Shown piece after piece: positions 9,471 to 17,971 of a stretch of 64,000 nt of DNA (the first letter of the stretch is position 1; every line of letters starts with the position of its first letter). The position numbers were made by a program, and so were the translations under genes. The stretch is from Sphingomonadales bacterium (GTDB taxonomy: Bacteria; Pseudomonadota; Alphaproteobacteria; Sphingomonadales; Sphingomonadaceae), in NCBI GenBank assembly GCA_016707885.1, contig JADJGU010000004.1:62001-126000 (forward strand), in the 5' to 3' direction. The notes under the pieces were generated by a model. It worked only from the letters and a program-made list of their open reading frames with translations, did no database searches and was not told the origin of the DNA.

Positions 9471-9484
9471 TGACATTATTGTCA
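9471..9484. promoter_or_regulatory. palindrome upstream of the P450 gene
   Basis: TGACA-TTAT-TGTCA is a perfect inverted repeat with a four-base spacer, about 40 bases before the P450 start. Its 5' half also reads TTGACA, a possible -35 element, so it could be an operator overlapping a promoter. No regulator gene is adjacent, so the assignment is a guess. Confidence 0.4.
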
Positions 9485-9522
9485 GCAATGGCACTCTTCA
9501 CGGCAAAGAAGAGGAGTCTAAT

Positions 9523-10819
9523 ATGGCAACTGCCCCTGTGCTCGATACATCGGCAACCGAAACCAGCGAAAGCTTCCATGGAAGGTTGTTCAGTGCCCGC
9601 ATGAGTGGGACGTCACTCGTCCCGAAATCTACGTTGAGGATCGCTGGCATCCGATTTTCAAGGAAATGCGTGAGCAAGCCCCGATCAACAAGGTCGAGGG
9701 CAGCGGTTTTGGCAGCTTTTGGAATGTCACAACGCTGAAAGCCATCCAGCATGTAGAGGCTCTGCCCGACATCTATTCATCTTCGTTCGAACATGGCGGC
9801 ATCACACTTGTCGACGATGAAGCGCTCGATGAACCTATTCCGGAAGACGAGCGTATCGTCATGCCGATGTTCATCGCGATGGACCGGCCCAAGCTACCGA
9901 GGAACGCCGTGTCATCGCGCCTGCCTTCACCCCTGGTGAAATGGAGCGCATGGCCACCGACATTCGCCGACGGACCGGTGAATTGCTCGATCGCTTCCCG
10001 TCGGCACCGCCTTCGATTGGGTCGACAAAGGTTTCGATCGAACTGACCACACAGATGCTCGCCTTGCTGTTCGATTTCCCTTGGGAAGATCGCCGCTTGC
10101 TGACCGAATGGTCTGACTGGGCGGGCGATGTCGAACTGTTCCGCACCGAGGAAACACGTAAGGCGCGTCTCGCCAAAATGTTCGAAATGGGCGCCTATTT
10201 CCAGCGTCTGTGGGACGAGCGCAAAAATCGGGGTGAAGCGCCCGACCTTATCAGCCGCATGATTCATTCGCCGATGAAGGACATGAACCAGTTCGAATAT
10301 ATGGGGAACCTCATCCTGCTGATCGTTGGCGGCAATGATACCACCCGCAATTCGATGTCGGGCTATGCCTATGGCCTGCACAGCTTCCAGGATGAACGTG
10401 ATAAACTGGAGAAGAATCCAGAATTGATCCCGAACGCGGTCAGCGAAGTCATCCGTTGGCAGACACCGCTGGCGCACATGCGCCGCACTGCGCTCAAGGA
10501 CCACGACCTGTTCGGTGCACCAATCAAGGCAGGTGACAAGATCGGCATGTGGTATCTTTCGGCCAATCGCGACGAAACCGTCTTCGACAATCCCGACAAA
10601 CTGATTGTCGATCGCGAAAATGCGCGCCGCCATTTGTCCTTCGGCTATGGCATCCACCGCTGCGTTGGCGCGCGTCTGGCCGAGTTGCAGATCCGTGTGC
10701 TTCTCGAAGAAATGGCCAAGCGCCGCCTCCGCCCGAATGTCGTGGCAGAGCCAGTCCGTGTTGCCGGCTGCTTCGTCCATGGCTATCGCTCGATGGACGT
10801 TGAACTTACAAAATATTGA
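9523..10819 (+). CDS. cytochrome P450, CYP153-like (frameshifted)
   Basis: The heme domain is unmistakable: I-helix LIVGGNDTTRNS, the ExxR helix EVIRW and the heme-cysteine loop FGYGIHRCVGARLAE. Blocks such as KVSIELTTQMLALLFDFPWEDR and the C-terminal GYRSMDVEL are like CYP153, a family of terminal alkane/fatty-acid hydroxylases. The frame changes near 9580 (the protein resumes as CPHEWDVTRPEIY), near 9895 (resumes as TEERRVIAPAFTPGEMERM), and a compensating pair near 10007 and 10030, between which another frame reads VGTAFDWVDK. Start at 9523 has GAGGAG nine bases upstream. No ferredoxin or ferredoxin reductase gene lies nearby, so electron partners must be encoded elsewhere. Substrate is inferred only. 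Confidence 0.85.
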
Positions 10820-10885
10820 GTCTTCCTTGAAACCTTTTGCCTGCTTCGAACGTACTTACATTCGCGCAGGCGAAAGGATTTCGGC

Positions 10886-11377
10886 ATGAACAATTACGGC
10901 AAGCGTACTTTCCTGAAAGCCGCCTTGGGTGGCGTGGTAAGTCTGGCTACCGCTGCGCTTTGGGCATCATCCGTTGCAGCAGGCAAGGCTTTTGCGGTCG
11001 TCAAATCCGATGCCGAGTGGCGCAAGATCCTCTCGCCCTTGGCCTATCGCGTGCTGCGCAAGGAATTTACCGAACCACCCTTTTCCAGCCCTCTTAACGA
11101 TGAAAAGCGGAAAGGAAATTTCGTCTGCGCCGGGTGCGGGCAAAAATTGTTCAATGCGCTGACGAAATATGAAAGTGGGACAGGCTGGCCCAGTTTCTGG
11201 CATCCCATCCGAGGCGCAATCGGGACAAAGGCGGATTACGGCCTGCATTTGCCACGAACCGAAGTTCACTGCTCACGCTGCGGCGGCCATATCGGCCATG
11301 TCTTTGATGACGGCCCCAAGCCTACGGGCAAGCGCTACTGCATGAATGGCGCGGCGATGAGATTCGAGCCGATTTGA
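10886..11377 (+). CDS. msrB: exported methionine-R-sulfoxide reductase MsrB
   Basis: Encodes 163 residues. MsrB reduces methionine-R-sulfoxide in damaged proteins. Visible are the zinc cysteines CAGC (81, 84) and CSRC (129, 132), the substrate block GTGWPSF (98-104) and the catalytic cysteine in RYCMNGAAMRF (C152). The N terminus KRTFLKAALGGVVSLATAAL looks like a Tat-type signal with a KR instead of an RR pair, ending near AFA at residue 37, so the enzyme probably acts in the periplasm. This is unlike the usual cytosolic form. The final motif has NGAAMRF where most members have NSASLRF, a mild variation. Confidence 0.93.
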   Translation: MNNYGKRTFLKAALGGVVSLATAALWASSVAAGKAFAVVKSDAEWRKILSPLAYRVLRKEFTEPPFSSPLNDEKRKGNFVCAGCGQKLFNALTKYESGTGWPSFWHPIRGAIGTKADYGLHLPRTEVHCSRCGGHIGHVFDDGPKPTGKRYCMNGAAMRFEPI

Positions 11378-11383
11378 AGTCGG

Positions 11384-12019
11384 CTATTTAACGTCGCTGA
11401 TCCCTGAAAAATCCAGATCGCCTGCTTTGGCGGGACTCTCGGTCTTTCCACCTCGCTCGATAATGCCGAGGATCGCACTGTTCCGCCCATCCTGCGCCGC
11501 ATATTCGCGTGCGCTGAGCCCGGCAATCGTATCCCGCTTGTCGGGGTTAGCGCCGGCTTTCAGCAGTTCGCGCACCATATCCGGATTGCGCAATTGCACC
11601 GCGCGGATCAGCGCAGTCTCTCCACTGCGATTGGTGATGTCGACCATCGCCTTATACTTCACCAATCCCTGTACACCTTCGATCCAGCCAAGTTGGGTCG
11701 CGAGCAATAAGGGCGCAGTGCCCTTTTTGTCCTTCAGATCGGGGTCCGCTCCTTTTTGCAACAGGTACCGCAGCCAATCGAGATCGCGGCGCTGGGTGAC
11801 TATGTGCAGTGCAGTTTCACCAGTGGCGTCGTCCTTGGTACGCAAAGCGACCGACCCAGGTTCATTAATGAATTTTTCGACGTCCTCGCCCTTGCGTTCG
11901 CGAACGGCCTTCAGGAAATTATATCCGTCGGAAAATTGCGCGAACACTGGTGTCGACAACAGTACAGAAGCGAGCACTGAAAGGACTAAGCCACGTCGGG
12001 CCGCGCGAATTGAGATCAT
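11384..12019 (-). CDS. secreted ankyrin-repeat protein
   Basis: Encodes 211 residues with a cleavable signal peptide (LVLSVLASVLLSTPVFAQ, cut near residue 27). The rest is a run of ankyrin repeats: TGETALHIVTQRRDLDWLRYLL, KGTAPLLLATQLGWIEGVQGLV and SGETALIRAVQLRNPDMVRELL, each about 33 residues. Such periplasmic ankyrin proteins mediate protein contacts; a well-known example protects a catalase in Pseudomonas, but no catalase is near here. It is divergent from the SCO1 gene, with about 70 bases between starts, and converges with msrB. Confidence 0.85.
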   Translation of the reverse strand: MISIRAARRGLVLSVLASVLLSTPVFAQFSDGYNFLKAVRERKGEDVEKFINEPGSVALRTKDDATGETALHIVTQRRDLDWLRYLLQKGADPDLKDKKGTAPLLLATQLGWIEGVQGLVKYKAMVDITNRSGETALIRAVQLRNPDMVRELLKAGANPDKRDTIAGLSAREYAAQDGRNSAILGIIERGGKTESPAKAGDLDFSGISDVK

Positions 12020-12088
12020 ATCCCCTGTCCTGAATCAAAAAATGCGAACTTGAATTTGCGCCCCTACCAGACCAATGCTGGCACCGCC

Positions 12089-12706
12089 ATGAACAAAAAT
12101 GTCACTTTTCTTATCGCCGCCCTTGCTTTGTCAGCCTGTAATTCGGGTCCTGCCCAACCACCGCTGAGCGAAGCGCCGCTTGCAGGGGCCGCAATCGGCG
12201 CCCCCTTCACACTGACCGATCAGGATGGTCGCAAGCGCAGCTATGACGAGTTCAAAGGCAAATACCGGCTGGTCTATTTCGGTTACACCAACTGCCCAGA
12301 CATCTGCACGCCCGACATGCAGCATCTGATGGCCGGGCTGACCATGTTTGAAAAAGCCCATCCCGAGCGTGCAAATAAGGTGCAGCCGATTTTCATCACC
12401 GTTGATCCGGCGCGCGACACCCAAGCAGTGCTCAAGCAGTTCGTAAGCGCCTTTCACCCGAGGCTGATTGGCCTGACCGGCAGTGATAACGAAATCGCTG
12501 CCACCGCAAAGGCCTTTGCCATTCACTTTGAACGCGTCGAAGGTTCCAGCCCGGACAGCTATCTAATGGGGCATAGTCAGGTTCCCTATTTGATGGGCCC
12601 AGATGGAAAGCCGCTGGCTCTGTTGCCCGCCGACACGCCCAATACGGACGCCAATGAGGGCGATCCCAAGCTGGTCGCCGCCGAACTTGCGAAATGGGTA
12701 CGCTGA
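12089..12706 (+). CDS. SCO1/SenC copper chaperone lipoprotein
   Basis: Encodes 205 residues. SCO proteins deliver copper to the CuA site of cytochrome c oxidase or act as thiol-disulfide reductases in the periplasm. The lipobox ALSAC puts the lipidated cysteine at residue 17. The thioredoxin-like fold follows with the copper-binding CPDIC (C69, C73) and the distal histidine H162 in LMGHSQVPYL. ATG at 12089 is used because it begins the signal peptide. The next gene starts one base after its stop codon, so the two are probably cotranscribed. Confidence 0.92.
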   Translation: MNKNVTFLIAALALSACNSGPAQPPLSEAPLAGAAIGAPFTLTDQDGRKRSYDEFKGKYRLVYFGYTNCPDICTPDMQHLMAGLTMFEKAHPERANKVQPIFITVDPARDTQAVLKQFVSAFHPRLIGLTGSDNEIAATAKAFAIHFERVEGSSPDSYLMGHSQVPYLMGPDGKPLALLPADTPNTDANEGDPKLVAAELAKWVR

Positions 12707-12707
12707 A

Positions 12708-13138
12708 TTGACTGACACCCCCTTCTGGGAACGCCCGATCAACCAGCTTACCCGCAATGAGTGGGAGGCGTTGTGCGACGGCTGTGGCAAATGCTGCCTG
12801 CACAAAGTGGAGGATGAAGATACTGGCCGAATCTACCCAACCAACGTCGCCTGCAAACTGCTCGACCTGAACAGCTGTCAGTGCGCTGACTACCGGCATC
12901 GGAGGATGCATGTGCCCGATTGCATCCGGCTGACCCGCTGGACGATTGACGACTATCCGGCTGCCTCTACCTGCGCCTATGTGCTGCGCTCAAAGGACGA
13001 AAACTGCCCGATTGGCACTATCTGATCTGCGGAGACCGCAATGCTTTGCATCAGGCTGGCATATCGGTCAAAGGTCGGGCAATATCCGAACTCCATGCTG
13101 GACCGCTTGAAAACCATATTGTCGAACAGCCTCTCTGA
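12708..13138 (+). CDS. YcgN-family (UPF0260) cysteine-rich protein, frameshifted
   Basis: The first part reads FWERPINQLTRNEWEALCDGCGKCCLHK, the hallmark of the YcgN/UPF0260 family with its cysteine cluster, continued by CKLLDLNSCQCADY. The frame closes early at 13025, but another frame from about 13000 continues exactly as the family does: LPDWHYLICGD, HQAGISVKGRAISE, to a TGA at 13136-13138. The full length of about 143 residues is then normal. The start is TTG at 12708, directly behind the SCO1 stop, because no ATG or GTG lies before the conserved block. Function is unknown; the cysteines suggest a metal or iron-sulfur site. Confidence 0.85.
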
Positions 13139-13157
13139 CCCAAAGGGCGGGGACCCA

Positions 13158-13856
13158 ATGGTCGACATCGAAGGCGAGCAGGTGCCTGTCCGGATAAAGC
13201 GGACACGGCAAGCGCGGCGCATTTCGATGCGCGCCGATACCGTACGCCGCGAAATCCGCATCACCATGCCGGTCTATGCCCCGACTGCAACCGCGCTCGC
13301 TTTTGTCGCACAAAAGCGGCAATGGATTGCCTCCCGCTTTGAGACGGCGCCTGTATCGGTGTCGATCGGCCATGGTGAAACCATCGCCTTTTCCGGTGAA
13401 CCGCATAAAATTGTCTGGCTACCAGACGGCAGCAGACGTGTTCGCCGGAACATGGGTGATGAAGGCGCTGAATTGCACCTCGGTGGCCCGGAAGAAATGG
13501 TGGGCCAACGCATCATCCGTTGGCTGCGCGAAGAGGCGCGGACTTTGTTCGCCCAAGACTTGCAGGACTATTGTGACAAGGCCGGAGAGATTGCGCCGAG
13601 TTTGTCGGTTGGCGATCCTCGCAGCCGGTGGGGCAGTTGTTCTTCTCGCGGGACAATATCGCTTAGTTGGCGGCTGGTGATGGCACCACCTTTTGTCCGC
13701 CGCTCGGTGGTGGCTCACGAAGTCGCACATATGCGGCACATGGACCACAGCCCTGCCTTTTATGACTGGTTTGAAGCGCTATACGAAGGTGACCGCAAAA
13801 CCGCGGATCAATGGCTCAAAATGCACGGGCCAGCGCTGCACTTTGTCGGACGCTGA
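13158..13856 (+). CDS. YgjP-like metallopeptidase-domain protein (DUF45)
   Basis: Encodes 232 residues. The zinc motif HEVAHMRHMDHSPAF is seen with H187, E188, H191 and the third ligand H197, preceded by the family block DPRSRWGSCSSRGTISLSWRL. This is the YgjP/DUF45 (M48-like) family of small soluble metalloproteins; the biological substrate is unknown. ATG at 13158 begins the conserved IKRTRQARRISMRA region. It follows the ycgN-like gene by 20 bases in the same direction. Confidence 0.88.
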   Translation: MVDIEGEQVPVRIKRTRQARRISMRADTVRREIRITMPVYAPTATALAFVAQKRQWIASRFETAPVSVSIGHGETIAFSGEPHKIVWLPDGSRRVRRNMGDEGAELHLGGPEEMVGQRIIRWLREEARTLFAQDLQDYCDKAGEIAPSLSVGDPRSRWGSCSSRGTISLSWRLVMAPPFVRRSVVAHEVAHMRHMDHSPAFYDWFEALYEGDRKTADQWLKMHGPALHFVGR

Positions 13857-13865
13857 ACTGAGCAA

Positions 13866-14844
13866 TCAGGCAAATGTGCGCTCAACAAACCAAAAGCTTG
13901 CCGTGATACCGATGGCATAGGTGGCAAGTTTCAAAACTGGCATTTCTATTGCCTTGGCAAAACGGCGCAGCAGATACAAAAGGCCAAGAGCCGCCAGCAC
14001 AATCGCCAACTGGCCAACTTCCACTCCCAGATTAAACGTCAGCAACGCCGTCGGAACATCGCTTTCAGGCAATCCGATTTCCTGCAAAGCCCCTGCGAAA
14101 CCAAATCCGTGCAGCAGACCGAAACCGAAGGCAACAACCCAAGGTATGCGTTCGGACAATCGGGGTACCCCCTCGCGCTTTTTTGCGATTTCAACTGCGA
14201 GGAACAAAATGGAGCGCAATCACCGCCTCGACCGGCCGTTGCGGCAAGCCAAGCAGCCCCATCGTTGTACCAATCAAGGTAATCGAATGGGCGACCGTAA
14301 AAGGCAGTGACGGCCTGGCTATCGTCCACGCACCGGACAGCAGCAGCACCAGCGATACGACAAACAGCAAATGATCGTAGCCAAAGAGGATATGCTCAAT
14401 GCCGGTGACAAAATAGGTCCATGCGACCTGCCACTGCTCTGGCTTGGCTGCGATGACGGCCATTGGTTCTTTCGGTGTCAGACGCAACACTTGCACCGGT
14501 CGATCCAGCGGCGATACGCGCACCAGCACATCGGTTTGGCTTGCGCCAAAACCCGACAGACCAATGCCCTGCCCCGCCACGTCAAGCTTGCACCTGACCG
14601 CGCTGGTTAAAATCACCGCAGCTGCGGCCCGTTGACGTTCGGTAGCACCAGTCAGAGCGCAACCATCGGGCAGCACTGGTCGGGTGTCAGGTGTCACCCC
14701 GCCACGCAGCGGGGCTTTCCACACCAAACGCCAGTCTGTGGCATTGTTCTGACTGAACTCCAGATAACCGGGGCGCATTTCGTCGGCGTATGCCGGAGCA
14801 ATCGCGACCAGTGCTAGGAACAGCAGCAAAAGCCCCCGTATCAC
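13866..14844 (-). CDS. HupE/UreJ-2 family membrane protein (frameshifted)
   Basis: Two frames together give about 325 residues. The N-terminal part has a signal peptide (LLLLFLALVAIAPAYA) and a periplasmic domain, then the family core GIEHILFGYDHLLFVV and HSITLIGTTMGLLGLPQRPVEAVIAL. At about 14195-14215 the frame changes and the protein goes on as SILFLAVEIAKK and GFGLLHGFGFAGAL, with three more membrane segments. Several histidines in the segments (HILFGYDH, GLLHGFGF) suggest metal binding; relatives move nickel or cobalt, but no hydrogenase or urease gene is present here. The start overlaps the PpiC-type gene by four bases. Confidence 0.85.
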
Positions 14845-15653
14845 GGTTTTTCTATCTTGATCGTATAGCCGTCGAGCAGCGCCTGATAAGCCTTTGCCTC
14901 GCGTTGTTTGGCGGTTGTGGCGCGCCAGTCATTCTCAACCTTACGCCGCACTTCGGCAAGTTGCGGCTTTCCGTCAGCTTTAACCGAACGCACGTGGACG
15001 ATGTGCGCGCCAAAGCCGGATATCAGCGGCCCTGCCCAAGCCGTGCCGGGTTTCAACGCGAACAGCTCGTCAGCAAAGGCTGTCCCAAACGTGCGTGCCA
15101 CGCTGTCGCGATCTGCCTCAGCAAGTGTCGCCGGAAGCGTGATGGGCTCGCCTGCTTCGCGCCAGTCTGCCCCTGCCTTGATCCTGGAAAGGATTGAAGA
15201 GGCTCGACTACCATCCGTCCCGATATAGACTTGGTCAAAAGAAATAGTCGCCGATTGGGCATAACGCTGCGGGTATTTGTCGAGCCAAGCCTGCAATATC
15301 GTATCATCGGGAACTGCGGATTCAATCTCCGAAACCGCTAGCGTTTCCATTTTCGACCTCAACCTGCGCCGGATGATGGTATCATCGGCATCTAGACCAA
15401 GCCGCAAGGCCTCCCGGTAATAAACCTCCTCCTTGATATAGTCCCGGATTATCCCATCAATTTCATCAGGCGTCGGCGGACGACGCCAAGTCTGGGCAAA
15501 GGCTTCACTTAGTCTGCTAACCTGGGCTTCATCAATGTTGATGGTCCGGCTCGACGCATCCACCTCTTCCCCGCGCAGCATTGAAAACAGGAACACGGCA
15601 ATTCCGGCGAGCAGGAAATGTACCAACGGCTCGCGCATCCAGCCCGAAAACAT
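14841..15653 (-). CDS. PpiC-type peptidyl-prolyl cis-trans isomerase
   Basis: Encodes 270 residues: a short cytoplasmic start, one membrane anchor (LVHFLLAGIAVFLFSML, about residues 10-26), a helical SurA-N-like region and a C-terminal parvulin-like domain (about residues 130-240, ending in GFGAHIVHVRSVKADG). It is probably a membrane-anchored folding factor facing the periplasm. The parvulin part is somewhat degenerate, so activity is not certain. Its stop overlaps the start of the HupE-like gene, suggesting that the two act together, perhaps with the isomerase helping to fold the periplasmic part of its partner (inference). Confidence 0.83.
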   Translation of the reverse strand: MFSGWMREPLVHFLLAGIAVFLFSMLRGEEVDASSRTINIDEAQVSRLSEAFAQTWRRPPTPDEIDGIIRDYIKEEVYYREALRLGLDADDTIIRRRLRSKMETLAVSEIESAVPDDTILQAWLDKYPQRYAQSATISFDQVYIGTDGSRASSILSRIKAGADWREAGEPITLPATLAEADRDSVARTFGTAFADELFALKPGTAWAGPLISGFGAHIVHVRSVKADGKPQLAEVRRKVENDWRATTAKQREAKAYQALLDGYTIKIEKP

Positions 15654-15871
15654 TTTACCGGCTCCTACGCTGTCCAGTTTTCACGCCGCCTCCCCGCCTA
15701 ATTCGGTTACCTGCATAGCCGAGCCATCCTTGAGTCACAAGCAAAGAATGAAGCGCAAAACGCAATCTGCGTAGCGTTTACCGATGGACACCTTTACCAA
15801 AGTAAAGACCAGAGCCGCCACCCACGCGCCGCCTACGGGAAAAGTCGGCAATTGACATTCTGTGGCGATAG

Positions 15872-17971
15872 ATGGAGCAGTCAGACGACCCAGAGGCTGG
15901 AGAATTTTTCTCTACAATGATTGCTCTACAAACAAGCCTGACTTGGATCGCCTTCGCGCTTGCCCAGGACGCAGTAGCGCAGCCCGTTGCGAGCCCGATT
16001 CCATCGATTATCTCGGATGAGGAATTCGCGAAGGCAATCCCTGCATTTGACGAAAATGTCGACGAAGGAGGAGAGCAGCCAGCCCAAACTGGCGAGGTTG
16101 ATGAAACGGAACTCGATCCAGCCGATCCTGCAATCGACGAACCATTGCCGTCGCTGGAGAATTTCGCAGCTGAACCATTGTCTGACGACTCCATTCCCGA
16201 AACGGACAATGCCGAAAATCTTGTCAGCTATGCAGTCCAGATCGACGGGCTGAAAGCGGCGGGCGAACATACCGCGATCCTTGATCGGATAAATCGACGT
16301 TTCCGCGAGCTGTCCAGTTTAAGCCTCAACGGAGGGTTCGCCGAAAGCCGGTCGGCTATTAACGCCAAAGCGCGCGCAGACCAGCAATTGCTGCTCGATA
16401 TATTGTCGAGCGAAGGATTTTATGACGGCAAGGTCAACCTCTCTTCAAAACGGTCTGAAACGACTGGAAGGGCAATTGAGGTCGAGTTTCGGGTTCGGCC
16501 CGACCAACGCTATCGTTTTGGTTCGATTGTCTTTGATGCACCTGCCGATGTCACCGAAAACCTAATCCGCCCAAGCTTTCCCCTAAAAACCGGCGACCCG
16601 ATTGTTGCCGATGATGTCGTAGCGGCCGAAGCGCAGATTTCGCTCGCACTGCCGCAAAATGGTTATCCCTTTGCGCAGGTGGGACAACGTGACATCCTGC
16701 TCGACGAAACCCTCGGCACAGGAGACTATACCCTGCCGGTTACGACCGGCGTGAAGAGCTATTTCGGGGAGGTTTTGACCGAGGGCAATCCGGTATTCGA
16801 AGCAGAACATGTCGCCATATTGCGTCGCTTCAGGACCGGAGACTTGTACGATGCCCGCAAAGTCGACGATTTACGCGAAGCGCTAGTCGCTACCGGGCTG
16901 TTATCGACCGTTTCGGTCGAGGCCGTCCCCAGCCAGAACAATGCTGCTGACGGCACGGCTTATGCCGATCTTCTTGTCAGGCAAGAGGCCGGACCTGCAC
17001 GTACGATCGCCGCGTCAGCTGGCTATGAAACAGGTCTTGGTTTCAAAGCTGAGGGCAGCTGGACCCATCGCAATCTGTTTCCGCCTGAGGGGGCGCTTGG
17101 GGTCAGTGGAATTCTGGGTACGCAGGAACAGGCATTGGGGGTGATCTTCAACCGCTCTAATGCCGGTCGGCGCGACCGCACGATCGAATTGTCATTGTCA
17201 GCGCTGCACAAAAATTACGATGCTTTCGACGCCTATACGGGCCGCCTTGCTGGAACGCTTTCGTATCAATCGACACCGATATGGCAAAAGAAACTGACCT
17301 ACGCAGTCGGCTTTGAATTGCTTGCGACCTATGAAAGCCTGTTCGAGATTGCGCGACTGTCGCGTGATCGGAAACTCTATTATGTCGCCGCTCTACCTGC
17401 CCAGGTGGGTTTTGACCGGTCAGACGATCTGCTGAATCCAAGTCGCGGTTTTCGGCTCAATCTGCGCATGTCGCCCGAAACGGCATTGGGGGAAGGTTCG
17501 CGTTTTTACCTGCGCGGGATGATTGAAGGCACCTATTACCAACCCATCGCAGAGTCGGTCGTTGTCACAGCACGCGGTCGTGTGGGATCAATCATCGGAA
17601 CGTCGCGCGACGACCTGCCCCCATCGCGCCGTTATTATGGCGGCGGCGGCGGATCGGTGCGCGGCTTCGGATACCAGCAGCTTGGACCTGTCGATTTCGA
17701 GGGTAATCCGATTGGCGGCCGCAGCCTGAACGAAGCCGCGGCAGAGGTTCGTTACCGGTTCGGAGATTTCGGCGCGGTTGCTTTTATCGATGCCGGTCAG
17801 GTCTATCAGGAAAGCACACCGCAATTTGATAATTGGCGTTTCGGCATTGGTCTGGGTGGCCGTTTCTACACCAATTTCGGTCCCGTCCGCATCGACGTCG
17901 CAACGCCAGTCAGCCGGCGTCGCGGTGAATCGCGCTTTTCCTTTTATGTGTCGCTGGGGCAGGCATTTTGA
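15872..17971 (+). CDS. tamA: TamA-type Omp85 outer-membrane assembly protein
   Basis: Encodes up to 699 residues. After an acidic low-complexity region (residues about 45-120) come POTRA-like domains (YDGKVNLSSK, FRVRPDQRYRFGSI, then the region to about 360) and a C-terminal 16-strand barrel with the family signature GGGGSVRGFGYQQLGP and a terminal strand ending in aromatic F (YVSLGQAF). TamA works with TamB in moving or inserting outer-membrane proteins or lipids. The start is uncertain: ATG 15872 has no clear ribosome-binding site and the weak signal peptide begins at the ATG at 15917. The tamB gene follows with a four-base overlap. Confidence 0.9.
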   Translation: MEQSDDPEAGEFFSTMIALQTSLTWIAFALAQDAVAQPVASPIPSIISDEEFAKAIPAFDENVDEGGEQPAQTGEVDETELDPADPAIDEPLPSLENFAAEPLSDDSIPETDNAENLVSYAVQIDGLKAAGEHTAILDRINRRFRELSSLSLNGGFAESRSAINAKARADQQLLLDILSSEGFYDGKVNLSSKRSETTGRAIEVEFRVRPDQRYRFGSIVFDAPADVTENLIRPSFPLKTGDPIVADDVVAAEAQISLALPQNGYPFAQVGQRDILLDETLGTGDYTLPVTTGVKSYFGEVLTEGNPVFEAEHVAILRRFRTGDLYDARKVDDLREALVATGLLSTVSVEAVPSQNNAADGTAYADLLVRQEAGPARTIAASAGYETGLGFKAEGSWTHRNLFPPEGALGVSGILGTQEQALGVIFNRSNAGRRDRTIELSLSALHKNYDAFDAYTGRLAGTLSYQSTPIWQKKLTYAVGFELLATYESLFEIARLSRDRKLYYVAALPAQVGFDRSDDLLNPSRGFRLNLRMSPETALGEGSRFYLRGMIEGTYYQPIAESVVVTARGRVGSIIGTSRDDLPPSRRYYGGGGGSVRGFGYQQLGPVDFEGNPIGGRSLNEAAAEVRYRFGDFGAVAFIDAGQVYQESTPQFDNWRFGIGLGGRFYTNFGPVRIDVATPVSRRRGESRFSFYVSLGQAF

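Noticed and set aside
9773..10780. A 335-codon open frame opposite the P450
   Set aside because: Antisense shadow of the heme domain, with no recognisable domain of its own.
13866..14844. A hydrogenase or urease accessory cluster
   Set aside because: Only the HupE/UreJ-2-type protein is present; no structural or maturation genes are found.
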